Shown: positions 52,150 to 60,901 of the stretch, in pieces | Position numbering within the stretch: position 1 is the stretch's first letter | Layout of the letters: every line of letters begins with the position of its first letter | From: Modestobacter marinus | GTDB taxonomy: Bacteria > Actinomycetota > Actinomycetes > Mycobacteriales > Geodermatophilaceae | Reading direction: 5' to 3' | Length of the DNA stretch: 64,000 nt | Assembly (NCBI RefSeq): GCF_019799945.1 | Contig: NZ_JABGCH010000006.1 | Coordinates: forward strand, 1-64,000 | Translations under genes and position numbers: made by a program | The notes under the pieces: model-generated | Databases searched by the model: none | What the model was told of the DNA's origin: nothing | The model's input: only the letters and a program-made list of their open reading frames with translations

Positions 52150-53814
52150 ATGGCCAGAGAGCTGACCGAGATCGGCGTCGTGGGGCTGGGCACCATGGGC
52201 GCGGGCATCGTCGAGGTGCTGTCCCGGGCGGGCCTGTCGGTGACCGCCGTCGAGATCACCGACGAGGCGCTGCAGCGCGGCCGGGGGCACGTCGAGACCT
52301 CGACGGGCAGGGCCGTCGCCCGCGGCAGGCTCGACCCGGCCGAGCGCGACGCGGTCCTCGACCGGATCCGCTTCACCACGCGGATGGCCGACCTGGCGAC
52401 CGCCGCGCTCGTCGTCGAGGCGGTGCCCGAGCGGCGGGAGCTCAAGGCGGCGGTCCTCACCGCGCTGGACGAGACCTGTCCGCCGGACACGATCCTGGCC
52501 ACCAACACCTCGAGCCTGTCGGTGACCGAGCTGGCGGTGGGCACCGGCCGGCCGGGCCGGGTCATCGGGATGCACTTCTTCAACCCGGCGCCGGTGATGA
52601 AGCTGGTCGAGGTCGTGCGGACCGTCGTCACCGAGCCGTCCGTGGTGGCCGACGTCGCGGCGCTCGCCGACCGGCTCGGCAAGGTCGGCGTCACCATCGG
52701 CGACAAGGCCGGCTTCATCGCCAACGCGCTGCTGTTCGGCTACCTCAACCACGCCGTCTCGATGGTCGAGACCCGGTACGCCGGCCGGGAGGACGTCGAC
52801 GCCGCCATGCGGCTGGGCTGCGGCCTGCCGATGGGCCCGCTCGCCCTGCTGGACCTGATCGGGATCGACACCGCCCACGAGGTCCTCGAGACGATGTACC
52901 GGGAGTCGCGCGACCGGCTGCACGCCCCGAGCCCGCTCATCCGGCAGATGGTCACCGCCGGGATGCTGGGCCGGAAGTCCGGCCGCGGCTTCTACACCTA
53001 CGCCGGCCCGCACTCCGGCGAGGTCGTGCCCGACGACCGGACCCCGGCCGGGGGTGCTGCCGTCAGCGGGAGCCGGCCGGTGCGCCGCGTCGGCGTGGTG
53101 GGTGCCGGCCCCACGGCCGCCGGCCTCGCCGGATCGGCCGGCGAGGCCGGGTACGAGGTCACGGTGGTGACGGACGGCGGAGGAGCCGCCGCGCTGGAGG
53201 AGCTCGCCGCCTGCGATCTCGTCGTCGCGGCCGGTCCCGGGCCGCTGGACACCGAGCAGGCGCTGGTCACCGCACTGGGTGGGGTCCTCGCGCCGGGGGC
53301 GGTGCTCGCCACGACGTCCCGCGGGCCGGTCATCGAGCTCGCCACGGCCAGCGGGCGGGCGGCCGACGTCGTCGGGCTGCACGTGCCCCATCCCGCCGCA
53401 CCGCTGGTCGAGGTCGTCTCCACCGTCGCCACCGCCCCGGAGGTCGCGGCCACCGCGCACGCGTTCTGCGCGGCGCTGGGCAGGCACCCGGTGTCCTGCA
53501 CCGACCGGGCCGGCTTCATCGTCGACGCGCTGCTGTTCCCCTACCTCAACGACGCGGTGCGGATGCTGCAGGCCCGGTACGCGACCGCCGACGACATCGA
53601 CGCGGCGATGACGCTCGGGTGCGGCTACCCCCGGGGGCCGTTCCAGGTGCTGGACGACGTCGGGCTGGACGTGGCCCTGGCCGTCCAGCGTGACCTCTAC
53701 GCCGAGTCCCGGGAGCCGGGCCTCGCGCCCGCGCCGCTGCTCGAGCACCTGGTCACCGCGGGCCACGTGGGCCGCACGGCCGGCCGCGGTTTCCGCGACC
53801 ACCCCGCCCGGTAG
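52150..53814 (+). CDS. tandem 3-hydroxyacyl-CoA dehydrogenase, two fused copies
   Basis: 554 residues made of two 3-hydroxybutyryl-CoA dehydrogenase units. The first has a full NAD site GLGTMGAGIVEVL, the catalytic His in GMHFFNPAPVMKLVEVV and the C-terminal domain ending GRGFYTYAG. The second begins VGVVGAGPTAAGLAG, a degraded NAD site, has GLHVPHPAAPLVEVV in place of the HFFNP box, and ends GRTAGRGFRDHP. It oxidises 3-hydroxyacyl-CoA in fatty-acid or aromatic-acid degradation. GGAGGAGG at 52137-52144 selects the ATG at 52150 over one 18 bases upstream. The second unit may bind substrate or regulate rather than catalyse. Confidence 0.88.
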   Translation: MARELTEIGVVGLGTMGAGIVEVLSRAGLSVTAVEITDEALQRGRGHVETSTGRAVARGRLDPAERDAVLDRIRFTTRMADLATAALVVEAVPERRELKAAVLTALDETCPPDTILATNTSSLSVTELAVGTGRPGRVIGMHFFNPAPVMKLVEVVRTVVTEPSVVADVAALADRLGKVGVTIGDKAGFIANALLFGYLNHAVSMVETRYAGREDVDAAMRLGCGLPMGPLALLDLIGIDTAHEVLETMYRESRDRLHAPSPLIRQMVTAGMLGRKSGRGFYTYAGPHSGEVVPDDRTPAGGAAVSGSRPVRRVGVVGAGPTAAGLAGSAGEAGYEVTVVTDGGGAAALEELAACDLVVAAGPGPLDTEQALVTALGGVLAPGAVLATTSRGPVIELATASGRAADVVGLHVPHPAAPLVEVVSTVATAPEVAATAHAFCAALGRHPVSCTDRAGFIVDALLFPYLNDAVRMLQARYATADDIDAAMTLGCGYPRGPFQVLDDVGLDVALAVQRDLYAESREPGLAPAPLLEHLVTAGHVGRTAGRGFRDHPAR

Positions 53815-53816
53815 TC

Positions 53817-54155
53817 GTGCCTCGACGAGGCGGCTCCCGCGGCGACCGGCCCGGGGCGATCCCGGCCGGCCGGCGCGGGCGCACGGCCGGACGTCGCCCG
53901 TTCCCGGCGGCACAGCCGGTCGAGGAGTCCGCGGACGGCGACTGGGTGGTGCGCCCGGTGACCGGCGCGGCCCACGACAAGACCTACCGCTGCCCGGGCT
54001 GTGACCAGGAGATCCGGCCGGGCACCCCGCACCTGGTCACCTGGCCGGCCTACGCCCGCGACTCCGACCTCGACCCGTGGGACACCGAGTCGGCGGCCGG
54101 TCAGCGCCGCCACTGGCACCGGGCCTGCTGGCAGGCCAGGGGCCGCCGGCGTTAG
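53817..54155 (+). CDS. small putative zinc-finger protein
   Basis: 112 residues: an Arg-rich N-terminal third, then YRCPGCDQEIRPGTPHLVTWP and RRHWHRACWQA. The CPGC pair with a downstream HWHRAC forms a likely C2HC zinc site. Similar short actinobacterial proteins are often mislabelled as ATP/GTP-binding; no such motif is present. The GTG at 53817 is two bases after the dehydrogenase stop, so translation is probably coupled. Hairpin repeat copy D starts three bases after the stop. The role is unknown. Confidence 0.75.
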   Translation: MPRRGGSRGDRPGAIPAGRRGRTAGRRPFPAAQPVEESADGDWVVRPVTGAAHDKTYRCPGCDQEIRPGTPHLVTWPAYARDSDLDPWDTESAAGQRRHWHRACWQARGRRR

Positions 54156-54158
54156 TCG

Positions 54159-54216
54159 AAGGACCCCGCTGCCCCCCACCGCTCGCGGGCTCGCGGCGGG
54201 ACCCTGCAGCGGAGCC
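54159..54216 (+). repeat. dispersed hairpin element, copy D (after zinc-finger gene)
   Basis: AAGGACCC begins three bases after the TAG at 54153. The outer arms CCCCGCTGC and GCAGCGGAG pair with one mismatch; the inner arms CCC-A-CCGC and GCGG-C-GGG pair with one mismatch around TCGCGGGCTC. It ends five bases before the convergent sortase stop, so it could act as a bidirectional terminator there. Confidence 0.85.
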
Positions 54217-54221
54217 GTTCA

Positions 54222-54854
54222 TCAGCTCACGTGGCGGGCGAAGACCACGACGTTGTCCTCGTAGCTGCGCCGGCTGCGGTCGAACTCGCCGCCGCAGGTG
54301 ATCAGCCGCAGCTCCGGACCGGTCGTGGGGCCGTAGACCTCCGCGGTGCCGAACGCGCGCTTCGGATAGCTGGTCACCCCGGTGACGGCGAACTGCACCG
54401 TCGTCCCGTCGGCGCGCGCGACCGTCACCAGGTCGCCCGGGGCCAGCTCCTCCAGCCGGAAGAACACCGCCCGGCCGCTGCGGTCGTCGACGTGGCCGGC
54501 GATCACCGCCGGGCCGGTGGCGCCCGGCGCGGGCCCGGCCGTGAACCAGCCGGCCAGCGAGGGGTCGGCCGGGGGGACCAGGGCGCCGGCGTCGTCCACC
54601 CCGATCCCCGGCAGCGCGGTGTCCACGCCGATGGCCGGGACGGTGAGCCGCACCGGCGCCGCGACCGGGGCCACCGCCCTGGACGCCGCCGCGACGACCG
54701 TCGGCGCCGGGGGAGCCGGGGTCGAACCGGCCGGCGCGCCGCCGCCCGGGGACAGCCAGGCGACCGCGCCGCCCGTCGCGGCGAGCAGGGCGAGCGCCCA
54801 GCGGACCCGTGGGCGGGCCCGGCGCGCCGGTCGGCGGTGCCGGCCCCGGCCCAC
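54222..54854 (-). CDS. class F sortase
   Basis: 210 residues. After an Arg-rich N-terminus, one membrane helix (VRWALALLAATGGAVAWL) and a Pro/Ala linker comes the sortase domain: RLTVPAIGVDTALPG, catalytic His in PAVIAGHVDDRSG, catalytic Cys in LRLITCGGEFDRSRRSYEDN, with Arg following. Class F enzymes of actinobacteria attach proteins to the wall or act as housekeeping sortases. The GTG at 54854 is the safe start; a CTG at 54872 overlapping the DUF4397 stop would add six residues. It lies directly downstream of the DUF4397 gene on the same strand. Confidence 0.9.
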   Translation of the reverse strand: MGRGRHRRPARRARPRVRWALALLAATGGAVAWLSPGGGAPAGSTPAPPAPTVVAAASRAVAPVAAPVRLTVPAIGVDTALPGIGVDDAGALVPPADPSLAGWFTAGPAPGATGPAVIAGHVDDRSGRAVFFRLEELAPGDLVTVARADGTTVQFAVTGVTSYPKRAFGTAEVYGPTTGPELRLITCGGEFDRSRRSYEDNVVVFARHVS

Positions 54855-54868
54855 CGGCGGGGAGCCGG

Positions 54869-55729
54869 TCAGCGCGCCGCGTACCGCGTGCCGGCCCGGT
54901 GACCGAACCGGGCGCGGAGCGGCACGGCCAGGGCGGCCAGGGCGACGACGGGCAGCGCCAGCCAGCCGGTGGGCGGGCCGCTCGCGGCGGTGCCACCTGC
55001 GCCGGCCTCGACACCGCCGACCGGGACCATGCCCGGGCTGGCGGCGTCCAGCGAGGTGGTGACCTCGACCCCGCCGCCCTCGCGGTCGAGCACCAGGACG
55101 GTGTAGACCGACCCGGCGGCGAGGTCGACCGGCAGGCCGGTGTGGGCGCCGGGTGCCGGGGTGACCGTGAGCGTGCCCGGCCCGCCCGGCACGTCGACGT
55201 ACTCGGTGTGGCCGGCGGGTGCCAGGCCGGTCGCCAGCGCGGGCCCGCCGTCGAGGCCGAGGTCCAGCGGCGAGCCGGCGGCCGTCGCGTTGACCACCCG
55301 GACCCGCGACCGGCCGGCCGGCGGCAGGGTCAGGTCGTCGGGGAGCACCGCGAACTGCAGCTCCGCGAAGGAACCCACACCGGCGATGGTGGTGGCGGCG
55401 CCTGCCGCGACGGTGACCGTGGTGGCCAGCGCCGGCGGGGTCGCCGGATCGGCGCCGGGCGCCCGGACGCTCACCGTGTAGGTGCCCGGCGGGAGTACCT
55501 GGTAGGGCGAGACGTCGCCGTAGCCGACAGCGGGCAGGACGACCCCCACCCCCGGGTCGGACACCGAGTCGATCGCGGCGTCGACGGCCGGGGTGTCGGG
55601 GGAGAGGTGCATCATCCGCAGCAGCCCGGTCTCCGCGGCGTCCTCCGCGGCGGCCGCGGGTGAGGGCGCCAGCACGCACAGCGCTGCGGACACCAGGGCG
55701 AGCAACGACGCTCGGAACAGCCGCGACAT
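54869..55729 (-). CDS. DUF4397 surface protein, possible sortase substrate
   Basis: 286 residues: signal peptide (RASLLALVSAALCVLAPSPAAAA, cut near residue 28), a DUF4397 domain (MMHLSPDTPAVDAAIDS, then YGDVSPYQVLPPGTYTV) and a second similar half (VRVVNATAAGSPLDLGLDGG). The C-terminus has a helix (WLALPVVALAALAVPL) preceded by GPPTG and followed by a basic tail RARFGHRAG, a layout like sortase-sorting signals although not LPXTG. AGGGGAAG precedes the ATG at 55729. Adjacency to the class F sortase supports, but does not prove, that it is the substrate. Confidence 0.85.
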   Translation of the reverse strand: MSRLFRASLLALVSAALCVLAPSPAAAAEDAAETGLLRMMHLSPDTPAVDAAIDSVSDPGVGVVLPAVGYGDVSPYQVLPPGTYTVSVRAPGADPATPPALATTVTVAAGAATTIAGVGSFAELQFAVLPDDLTLPPAGRSRVRVVNATAAGSPLDLGLDGGPALATGLAPAGHTEYVDVPGGPGTLTVTPAPGAHTGLPVDLAAGSVYTVLVLDREGGGVEVTTSLDAASPGMVPVGGVEAGAGGTAASGPPTGWLALPVVALAALAVPLRARFGHRAGTRYAAR

Positions 55730-55795
55730 GTGCTTCCCCTCTGCGGCGGGGTGCCCTCCCGTGGACCGGTCGGTGACCGTGTGCACCCGCCGGGG

Positions 55796-57580
55796 TCATC
55801 CTCCCCCGGCCGGGGAGACGAGGCCATCGGGGTCCGCGACCAGGCGGTAGGTGACCAGGACGCCGCCGTCGACGCGCGCCACCCGGTCCGGCGCGAACGG
55901 CTCGCGCTGCGCGTCCAGCCAGGCCTGCAGCTGGGCCGTCGCCGCGCCGTCCGCGGGCACCGGGCTGCCGCCGACGGAGGAGATGACCGCCTGCCGGACC
56001 GGCATGCCGGGGACCTCGCCGGGGACCGGGGGCAGGTCGGCCAGGCCGAGGCCGAAGCGGGAGGAGATGCCGGCGAGCAGGGTGAGCAGCCGCGGGTCGA
56101 CCTCCCCGGCGTCCAGCACGGCGGCGACCTCCCCGGGCACCGGCGCGACGCCGGCCAGCAGGGCGGCGGCCAGGTCCTGTCGCGCCTGCTGCTGGACGGG
56201 GCCCACCCGGTCCGGGAGCGGGTCGGTCACGCTCAGCCCCGGGTCGCCGTCCCCGGGGAACCGGGCGACGACGTGGCCGTCCCCGGCGCCCCGGACCACG
56301 CGCAGCACGGTCCCCGCCCCCTCGCCGGGCACCGACCGGGCCGCGGTGGTCAGCCGGGTGGGATCGCCGCCGGCGTGCAGCAGCTCGGCGGCCAGCTCCC
56401 GGTCCGTGTGCAGCGTCGTCCCGGCGGGCAGCTGGTCCCGCGCCCAGCCGACCAGCCCGGCGTCGGCACGCGCGCCCAGATCGCCGTCGGGCGCGGTCAC
56501 CAGCCCGGCAACGGCGGGCACCACCAGCAGGAGCAGGACGGCCGTCCCGACGGCGGGCAGGACCCGCCCGCGGGGGGCGGCCCGCTCCGCCAGCCGCTCG
56601 GCGGCCGCGGCCGTCAGCGCGGCGAGCAGCAGCGCCGCGACCGGCAGCCCGAGCACGGCGCCGGCCAGCCGGCCGGTCGGCGGCGCGACGGAGAGCAGGG
56701 TCAGCACGGCGAGCGCCGCGGCGACCGGCCGGAATCCCGGCAGCAGCCAGCCGGCCAGGGCGGCGACCACGAGGAACGCGACGGACAGGAGCACTGGCGC
56801 CGCCCCCGACCAGTCCGGCTCGGCCGGCTCCGACGCCCAGGTCGGCAGGAGGAGACGGACCCCGGCGAGCAGCGGGACGGCGACGAGCAGCACCGTCCGC
56901 TGCCACCGGGGCCGGCGGCCGTGGTCGTCGCCGGCCAGGGCGGCCGCGGCGGCCGCGCCGATCAGCAGCAGGCTGTCCGGCGCCAGCAGCACGGCCAGGA
57001 CGGCGGCGAGCACCGCGCCCGCGGTGGCCGCCCGCGGCAGGCGCCCGCGGGCGAGGAGCAGGGCGGCGGCCAGCAGCCACGGAACGGCGAGCGCCGCCGG
57101 GGTGCCGCGCGTGGAGAGCCCGGTCGCCACCGCGATCGCGCCGAACACGAGCACGCCGCCGGCGGTGGCCCCGTCGGGCACGCCGAGCCGGCGGGCGGTG
57201 CGCCACAGCAGCACGGCGCTGACCACCAGGACGACCCACAGCAGCTCACGCTGGGCACCGGCGAGCGTCTCGTGCCGCGCGAACGCCCGGGTCAGCGAGG
57301 CGGCGACCGCGGCGTGCACGGCGCCGAGCCCCTCCGGGGACAGGGCGCCGGGCGCGGGGTCGCCGCCCAGCAGGGCGTACGCGGGGGTGGTGAGCGCGCC
57401 GTCGCCGGGCCGGCGGGGACCGCCGAGTCCCCGGGCGCCGGCCAGCGCGACGAGCGCCAGCGCCACGAGGGGCGCGAGCAGTGTCCGGACCGGGACCCGG
57501 GCGGCGGCCCGGTGCCGCGGCGCGCGGGAGGGCCTCCCGGCCGCGGGCCCGGGGGAGGTCACCGGGGTCGGGTCCGACAC
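55796..57580 (-). CDS. large polytopic membrane protein, function unknown
   Basis: 594 residues with about nine or ten hydrophobic segments between residues 28 and 350, many almost pure Ala/Leu/Val, then a soluble C-terminal region of about 230 residues (TTLHTDRELAAELLHAGGDPTRLTTAARSVPGEG onward). That tail resembles the extracytoplasmic part of glycosyltransferase-like or unassigned actinobacterial envelope proteins, but no catalytic motif is clear. GGGAGGAG precedes the GTG at 57580. It follows the DivIVA-like gene after a terminator and precedes DUF4397, so an envelope role is likely. Confidence 0.75.
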   Translation of the reverse strand: MSDPTPVTSPGPAAGRPSRAPRHRAAARVPVRTLLAPLVALALVALAGARGLGGPRRPGDGALTTPAYALLGGDPAPGALSPEGLGAVHAAVAASLTRAFARHETLAGAQRELLWVVLVVSAVLLWRTARRLGVPDGATAGGVLVFGAIAVATGLSTRGTPAALAVPWLLAAALLLARGRLPRAATAGAVLAAVLAVLLAPDSLLLIGAAAAAALAGDDHGRRPRWQRTVLLVAVPLLAGVRLLLPTWASEPAEPDWSGAAPVLLSVAFLVVAALAGWLLPGFRPVAAALAVLTLLSVAPPTGRLAGAVLGLPVAALLLAALTAAAAERLAERAAPRGRVLPAVGTAVLLLLVVPAVAGLVTAPDGDLGARADAGLVGWARDQLPAGTTLHTDRELAAELLHAGGDPTRLTTAARSVPGEGAGTVLRVVRGAGDGHVVARFPGDGDPGLSVTDPLPDRVGPVQQQARQDLAAALLAGVAPVPGEVAAVLDAGEVDPRLLTLLAGISSRFGLGLADLPPVPGEVPGMPVRQAVISSVGGSPVPADGAATAQLQAWLDAQREPFAPDRVARVDGGVLVTYRLVADPDGLVSPAGGG

Positions 57581-57676
57581 GGACGGTGCTCCTCCCGGCG
57601 GTCGAGCCGGCGACGGCCACCGGACGGGGACGGTCCGACCCTGACACGCGCGTGCAGGTGCGGCCACCGCGACGGC

Positions 57677-57713
57677 GACGGCCCGTCGGCACGGGCTGTG
57701 CCGACGGGCCGTC
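57677..57713 (-). terminator. 15-bp perfect hairpin after the DivIVA-like gene
   Basis: GACGGCCCGTCGGCA (57677-57691) pairs perfectly with 57699-57713 around a 7-base loop. It lies 28 bases beyond the stop of the minus-strand DivIVA-like gene (57741) and 97 bases before the next gene start (57580), so it probably ends the upstream transcript. Confidence 0.75.
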
Positions 57714-57740
57714 GGGGAGTGGCGGGTCGAAGGGTCGGGC

Positions 57741-59054
57741 TCAGCCCTGCTCGGGGGCGGTCGGTCCGCCGGGCTGCCCGGCCGGGATCGCCGAGGAGGC
57801 GGGCTGCTGGACCGCGGTGGCGGGGTCGCGGGACGGGACCGGCGGCGTCTGCCGGCTGGTCGGCTGCACGCTGATCGCCCGGTTCTCGGTGGAGGTGGCC
57901 GGCCCCTCGACCGGCGCCGGGCGACCGGCAGCCGGCTGCGGCGCCTGCCCGTTCGCCTGCTGCGGAACGGCGGCCTGCGGAGCCGTCGCCGGTCGGGCCT
58001 GCGGGGCGGCCGGCTGGGTCGCCGCAGCCCCCACCGCGGTCGCCCCCGCCGGGGCGGGCTGGGCCGGGGTGGGCTGGGCCGGGGTGGGCTGGGTCGTCGG
58101 GCGGACGGCCTGCGGCTGGGCGGCCGACTGCGCGGGCACCGCCTGGGTCTGCGTGGCGGGGTGCTCGGCGGGCTGGGCCGGGCCCTGCGCCCGAGCCGGG
58201 GCCGGCGTCGGCGCCGCGCCGTCCGGGCTGGCGTCGGACAGGTCCGGCAGCCGCCCGAGGAGGCTGCGGACGTCGCCCAGCCGGCGGGCGACGTCGTCGC
58301 GGACCGCGCGGACGGCGGCCGCCGCCGCCTCGGCCTCGGCGACCATCCGGCGGGCGTGCTCGTCGGCCGCGGCGACGCGCTGCTGGGCCGCGGCGATCGA
58401 GGCGCGCTCGCGCTCCTCCTCCACCCGGGCGGTCTCCGTGCGCCGGACCCGCTGGGTGATCTCGAAGTCCTCCTCCGCCTTGGTCCGCCGGGCCTCGGAG
58501 TCCGCGTCGAGCCGGGCGACCCGCTCCTGCGCCTTGCTCACCAGCTCGTCGGCCCGTGACTGCGCCTTGGCCGCGACCTGCTCCGCGTGCTGACGGGCCT
58601 CGCCCACCAGCCGCTCGGCCTCGGCCCGGCTCGCGGCGGCCCGCTCGCCGAGCGCCCGCTCCTCACCGGCGAGCCGTTCCCGCAGCGCCTCGGCCTCGGC
58701 GGCCACGGCCGCCTGCAGCTGAGCGGCCTGCTCCTCGGCGGCCCGGCGGATCTCCGCGGCCTCCTCCTCGGCGAGGCGCAGCATGTTGGAGATCCGCTCG
58801 CCCATGTTCTCGAAGGTCGGCGCGCTGGCGCTGGCCGCCCGGCGGCGCAGCTGCTCCACCTCTCCGTGCAGGGCCTGCAGCTGCCGGGCGAGGTCGGCGG
58901 ACCGGGCGACGGCGGCGTCCCGGTCGGCCAGGGCGACCCGCAGGTCGGCGTCCAGCCCGGCCAGCGTCTCGTGCACCTGCTCCCGGTCGTACCCCTTCCG
59001 CACCACGTCGAAGGAGCCGCCGTCGCGGAACAGGTCGTCACGGGGGTCGCTCAT
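57741..59054 (-). CDS. DivIVA-domain coiled-coil protein with Pro/Gln/Ala-rich tail
   Basis: 437 residues. The N-terminus has the DivIVA-like VVRKGYDREQVHETLAGLDADL membrane-curvature domain; about residues 40-265 form a long Ala/Glu/Arg coiled coil; the last 150 residues are low-complexity (TQPTPAQPTPAQPAP, then Gln/Pro/Ala) from a 15-base DNA repeat near 58056. The layout matches actinobacterial polar-growth scaffold proteins that recruit wall synthesis to poles or septa. The ATG at 59054 (MSDPRDDLF) has GAGG about four bases upstream. It is divergent from nothing close; mce lies upstream on the same strand. Confidence 0.85.
   Translation of the reverse strand: MSDPRDDLFRDGGSFDVVRKGYDREQVHETLAGLDADLRVALADRDAAVARSADLARQLQALHGEVEQLRRRAASASAPTFENMGERISNMLRLAEEEAAEIRRAAEEQAAQLQAAVAAEAEALRERLAGEERALGERAAASRAEAERLVGEARQHAEQVAAKAQSRADELVSKAQERVARLDADSEARRTKAEEDFEITQRVRRTETARVEEERERASIAAAQQRVAAADEHARRMVAEAEAAAAAVRAVRDDVARRLGDVRSLLGRLPDLSDASPDGAAPTPAPARAQGPAQPAEHPATQTQAVPAQSAAQPQAVRPTTQPTPAQPTPAQPAPAGATAVGAAATQPAAPQARPATAPQAAVPQQANGQAPQPAAGRPAPVEGPATSTENRAISVQPTSRQTPPVPSRDPATAVQQPASSAIPAGQPGGPTAPEQG
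58056..58095 (-). repeat. 15-base tandem repeat in the coiled-coil gene
   Basis: GGGCTGGGCCGGGGT occurs twice in full from 58056 to 58085 and again in part. On the coding strand it encodes the repeated PTPAQ unit. Such in-frame repeats can expand or contract between strains. Confidence 0.7.
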
Positions 59055-59128
59055 GTACCTCATCCTCCCAGAGAGCACGGAGCCGGGGCATCCGGTCCCG
59101 GCGTTCCCCAGCCAACTTCCAGGAGCGG

Positions 59129-59581
59129 TCAGTGGTCGGTGGCCGGCTCGACGATCTCCACGAGCACGCCACCGGCGTCCTTGGGGTGCACGAAGTTGAC
59201 CCGGCTGCCGCCGGTGCCGCGGCGCGGGACGTCGTAGAGCAGCCGGAGCCCGCGGTCACGCAGGGTCTGGCTGACCGCCTCCACGTCGGTCACCCGGAAG
59301 GCGAGCTGCTGCAGCCCCGGGCCGGAGCGGCCGATGAACTTCGCGATCGTCGACTCCGGGGTCAGCGGGGCGAGCAGTTGCACGCGGGTCTCGCCGTCCC
59401 CCACGGCCAGCATCGCCTCGTGCACCCCCTGCTCCTCGTTCACCTCCTCGTGCACCGAGGTGATCCCGAAGGCCAGCTCGTAGAAGGCGATCGCCTCCCG
59501 CAGGTCGGGCACGGCGATGCCCACGTGGTCGATGGTGGTGAAGAGGTCGGCGGGTAGAGCCCCACGGGGGTCGTCGGTCAC
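59129..59581 (-). CDS. mce: methylmalonyl-CoA epimerase
   Basis: 150 residues of the vicinal-oxygen-chelate fold, interconverting D- and L-methylmalonyl-CoA. Metal ligands are the His in [13 protein letters not shown], His/Glu in [20 protein letters not shown] and Glu in [25 protein letters not shown] is the usual substrate region. The GTG at 59581 follows GGGGAG. It is divergent from the thiolase gene and, with meaB at 60898, marks a propionate or methylmalonyl-CoA pathway; the mutase itself is not in the window. Confidence 0.93.
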   Translation of the reverse strand: MTDDPRGALPADLFTTIDHVGIAVPDLREAIAFYELAFGITSVHEEVNEEQGVHEAMLAVGDGETRVQLLAPLTPESTIAKFIGRSGPGLQQLAFRVTDVEAVSQTLRDRGLRLLYDVPRRGTGGSRVNFVHPKDAGGVLVEIVEPATDH

Positions 59582-59695
59582 CTCCCCGATCCTGCCCGTC
59601 CTATCCTGGACATGCCCGTGCCGCCACCCCGGTGTCAACGCGGCGTCGTGTCGAACGGCCGCCGACCTCGGCGACCGGAACCAGTGGAGAACCAG

Positions 59696-60901
59696 ATGAG
59701 CCAGCCCACCCAGCCCCGATCCGTGATCGTCGGGGGCGCCCGCACGCCGATGGGCCGACTGCTCGGCTCGCTGAAGGACTTCTCCGCCGCCGACCTCGGC
59801 GGCGTGGCGATCAAGGCCGCCCTCGAGCGCGCCGGCATCTCCGGCGACCAGGTCGACTACGTGATCATGGGCCATGTCATCCAGGCCGGTGCGGGGCAGA
59901 ACCCGGCCCGCCCCGCCGCGGTCGCCGCCGGCATCCCCATGTCGGTGCCGTCGTTCACCCTGAACAAGGTCTGCCTGTCCGGCATCGACTCCATCGCGCT
60001 CGCCGACCAGCTCATCCGCGCCGGGGAGTTCGACGTCGTCGTCGCCGGCGGCATGGAGTCCATGACCCAGGCGCCCCACCTGCTGGCCACCTCGCGCACC
60101 GGGACCAAGTACGGCGACGCCACCCTGATCGACTCGATGGCGCACGACGCGCTGTCGGACAGCTTCGACCAGATCGCCATGGGCGTGCTCACCGAGCGGT
60201 CCAACGGGCGGTACGGGCTGACCCGTGAGGAGCAGGACGCGTTCGCCGCGGAGAGCCACCAGAAGGCGGCCCGCGCGGCCAAGAACGGGGTCTTCGACGA
60301 GGAGATCACCCCGGTCCTCATCCCGCAGCGCAAGGGCGACCCGATCGAGTTCCGCGAGGACGAGGGCATCCGTCCCGACACCACGGTCGAGAGCCTGGGT
60401 CGGCTCAAGCCGGCCTTCGCGGCGGACGGCACGATCACCGCCGGCACCGCCTCGCAGATCTCCGACGGCGCCTGCGCCGTCGTGGTCATGTCCGCGGCGA
60501 AGGCGGCGGAGCTCGGCTGCACCGTGCTCGCCGAGATCGGCGCGCACGGGGTCGTCGCCGGTCCCGACGCGACGCTGCAGACCCAGCCGTCGCGGGCGCT
60601 CGCGAAGGCTTGCACCCGCGAGGGCATCGAGCCGGCGGACCTGGACCTCGTCGAGATCAACGAGGCATTCGCCGCGGTCGCCCTCGTCTCCACCCGCGAG
60701 CTCGGCATCGACCCGGAGAAGGTCAACCCCAACGGCGGCGCGATCGCGCTCGGCCACCCGGTCGGCATGAGCGGCGCCCGCATCGTGCTCGACGTCGTCC
60801 TGGAGCTGCGCCGCCGCGGCGGCGGGGTCGGGGCGGCGGCGCTGTGCGGTGGCGGTGGTCAGGGCGACGCCCTGGTCCTGCACGTGCCCGCCGGGGCGTG
60901 A
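59696..60901 (+). CDS. acetyl-CoA C-acetyltransferase (thiolase)
   Basis: 401 residues of the biosynthetic thiolase type. The acyl-binding Cys is in [16 protein letters not shown] near residue 93, [10 protein letters not shown] follows, and the C-terminal pair is [17 protein letters not shown] (His) and [13 protein letters not shown] (Cys). It condenses or cleaves acetyl-CoA units, feeding the ethylmalonyl/propionate or storage pathways. GTGGAGA lies about seven bases before the ATG at 59696. Its TGA overlaps the meaB GTG. Confidence 0.94.
   Translation: MSQPTQPRSVIVGGARTPMGRLLGSLKDFSAADLGGVAIKAALERAGISGDQVDYVIMGHVIQAGAGQNPARPAAVAAGIPMSVPSFTLNKVCLSGIDSIALADQLIRAGEFDVVVAGGMESMTQAPHLLATSRTGTKYGDATLIDSMAHDALSDSFDQIAMGVLTERSNGRYGLTREEQDAFAAESHQKAARAAKNGVFDEEITPVLIPQRKGDPIEFREDEGIRPDTTVESLGRLKPAFAADGTITAGTASQISDGACAVVVMSAAKAAELGCTVLAEIGAHGVVAGPDATLQTQPSRALAKACTREGIEPADLDLVEINEAFAAVALVSTRELGIDPEKVNPNGGAIALGHPVGMSGARIVLDVVLELRRRGGGVGAAALCGGGGQGDALVLHVPAGA

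Noticed and set aside
54222-57239. A 1005-codon frame ending in the sortase
   Set aside because: It runs through two other well-supported genes on the same strand; only the final 210 codons carry sortase motifs.
55730-57874. A 714-codon plus-strand frame opposite the polytopic membrane protein
   Set aside because: Its product is a Gln/Gly/Arg-rich shadow with no domain; the minus-strand frame has clear membrane segments and a good ribosome site.
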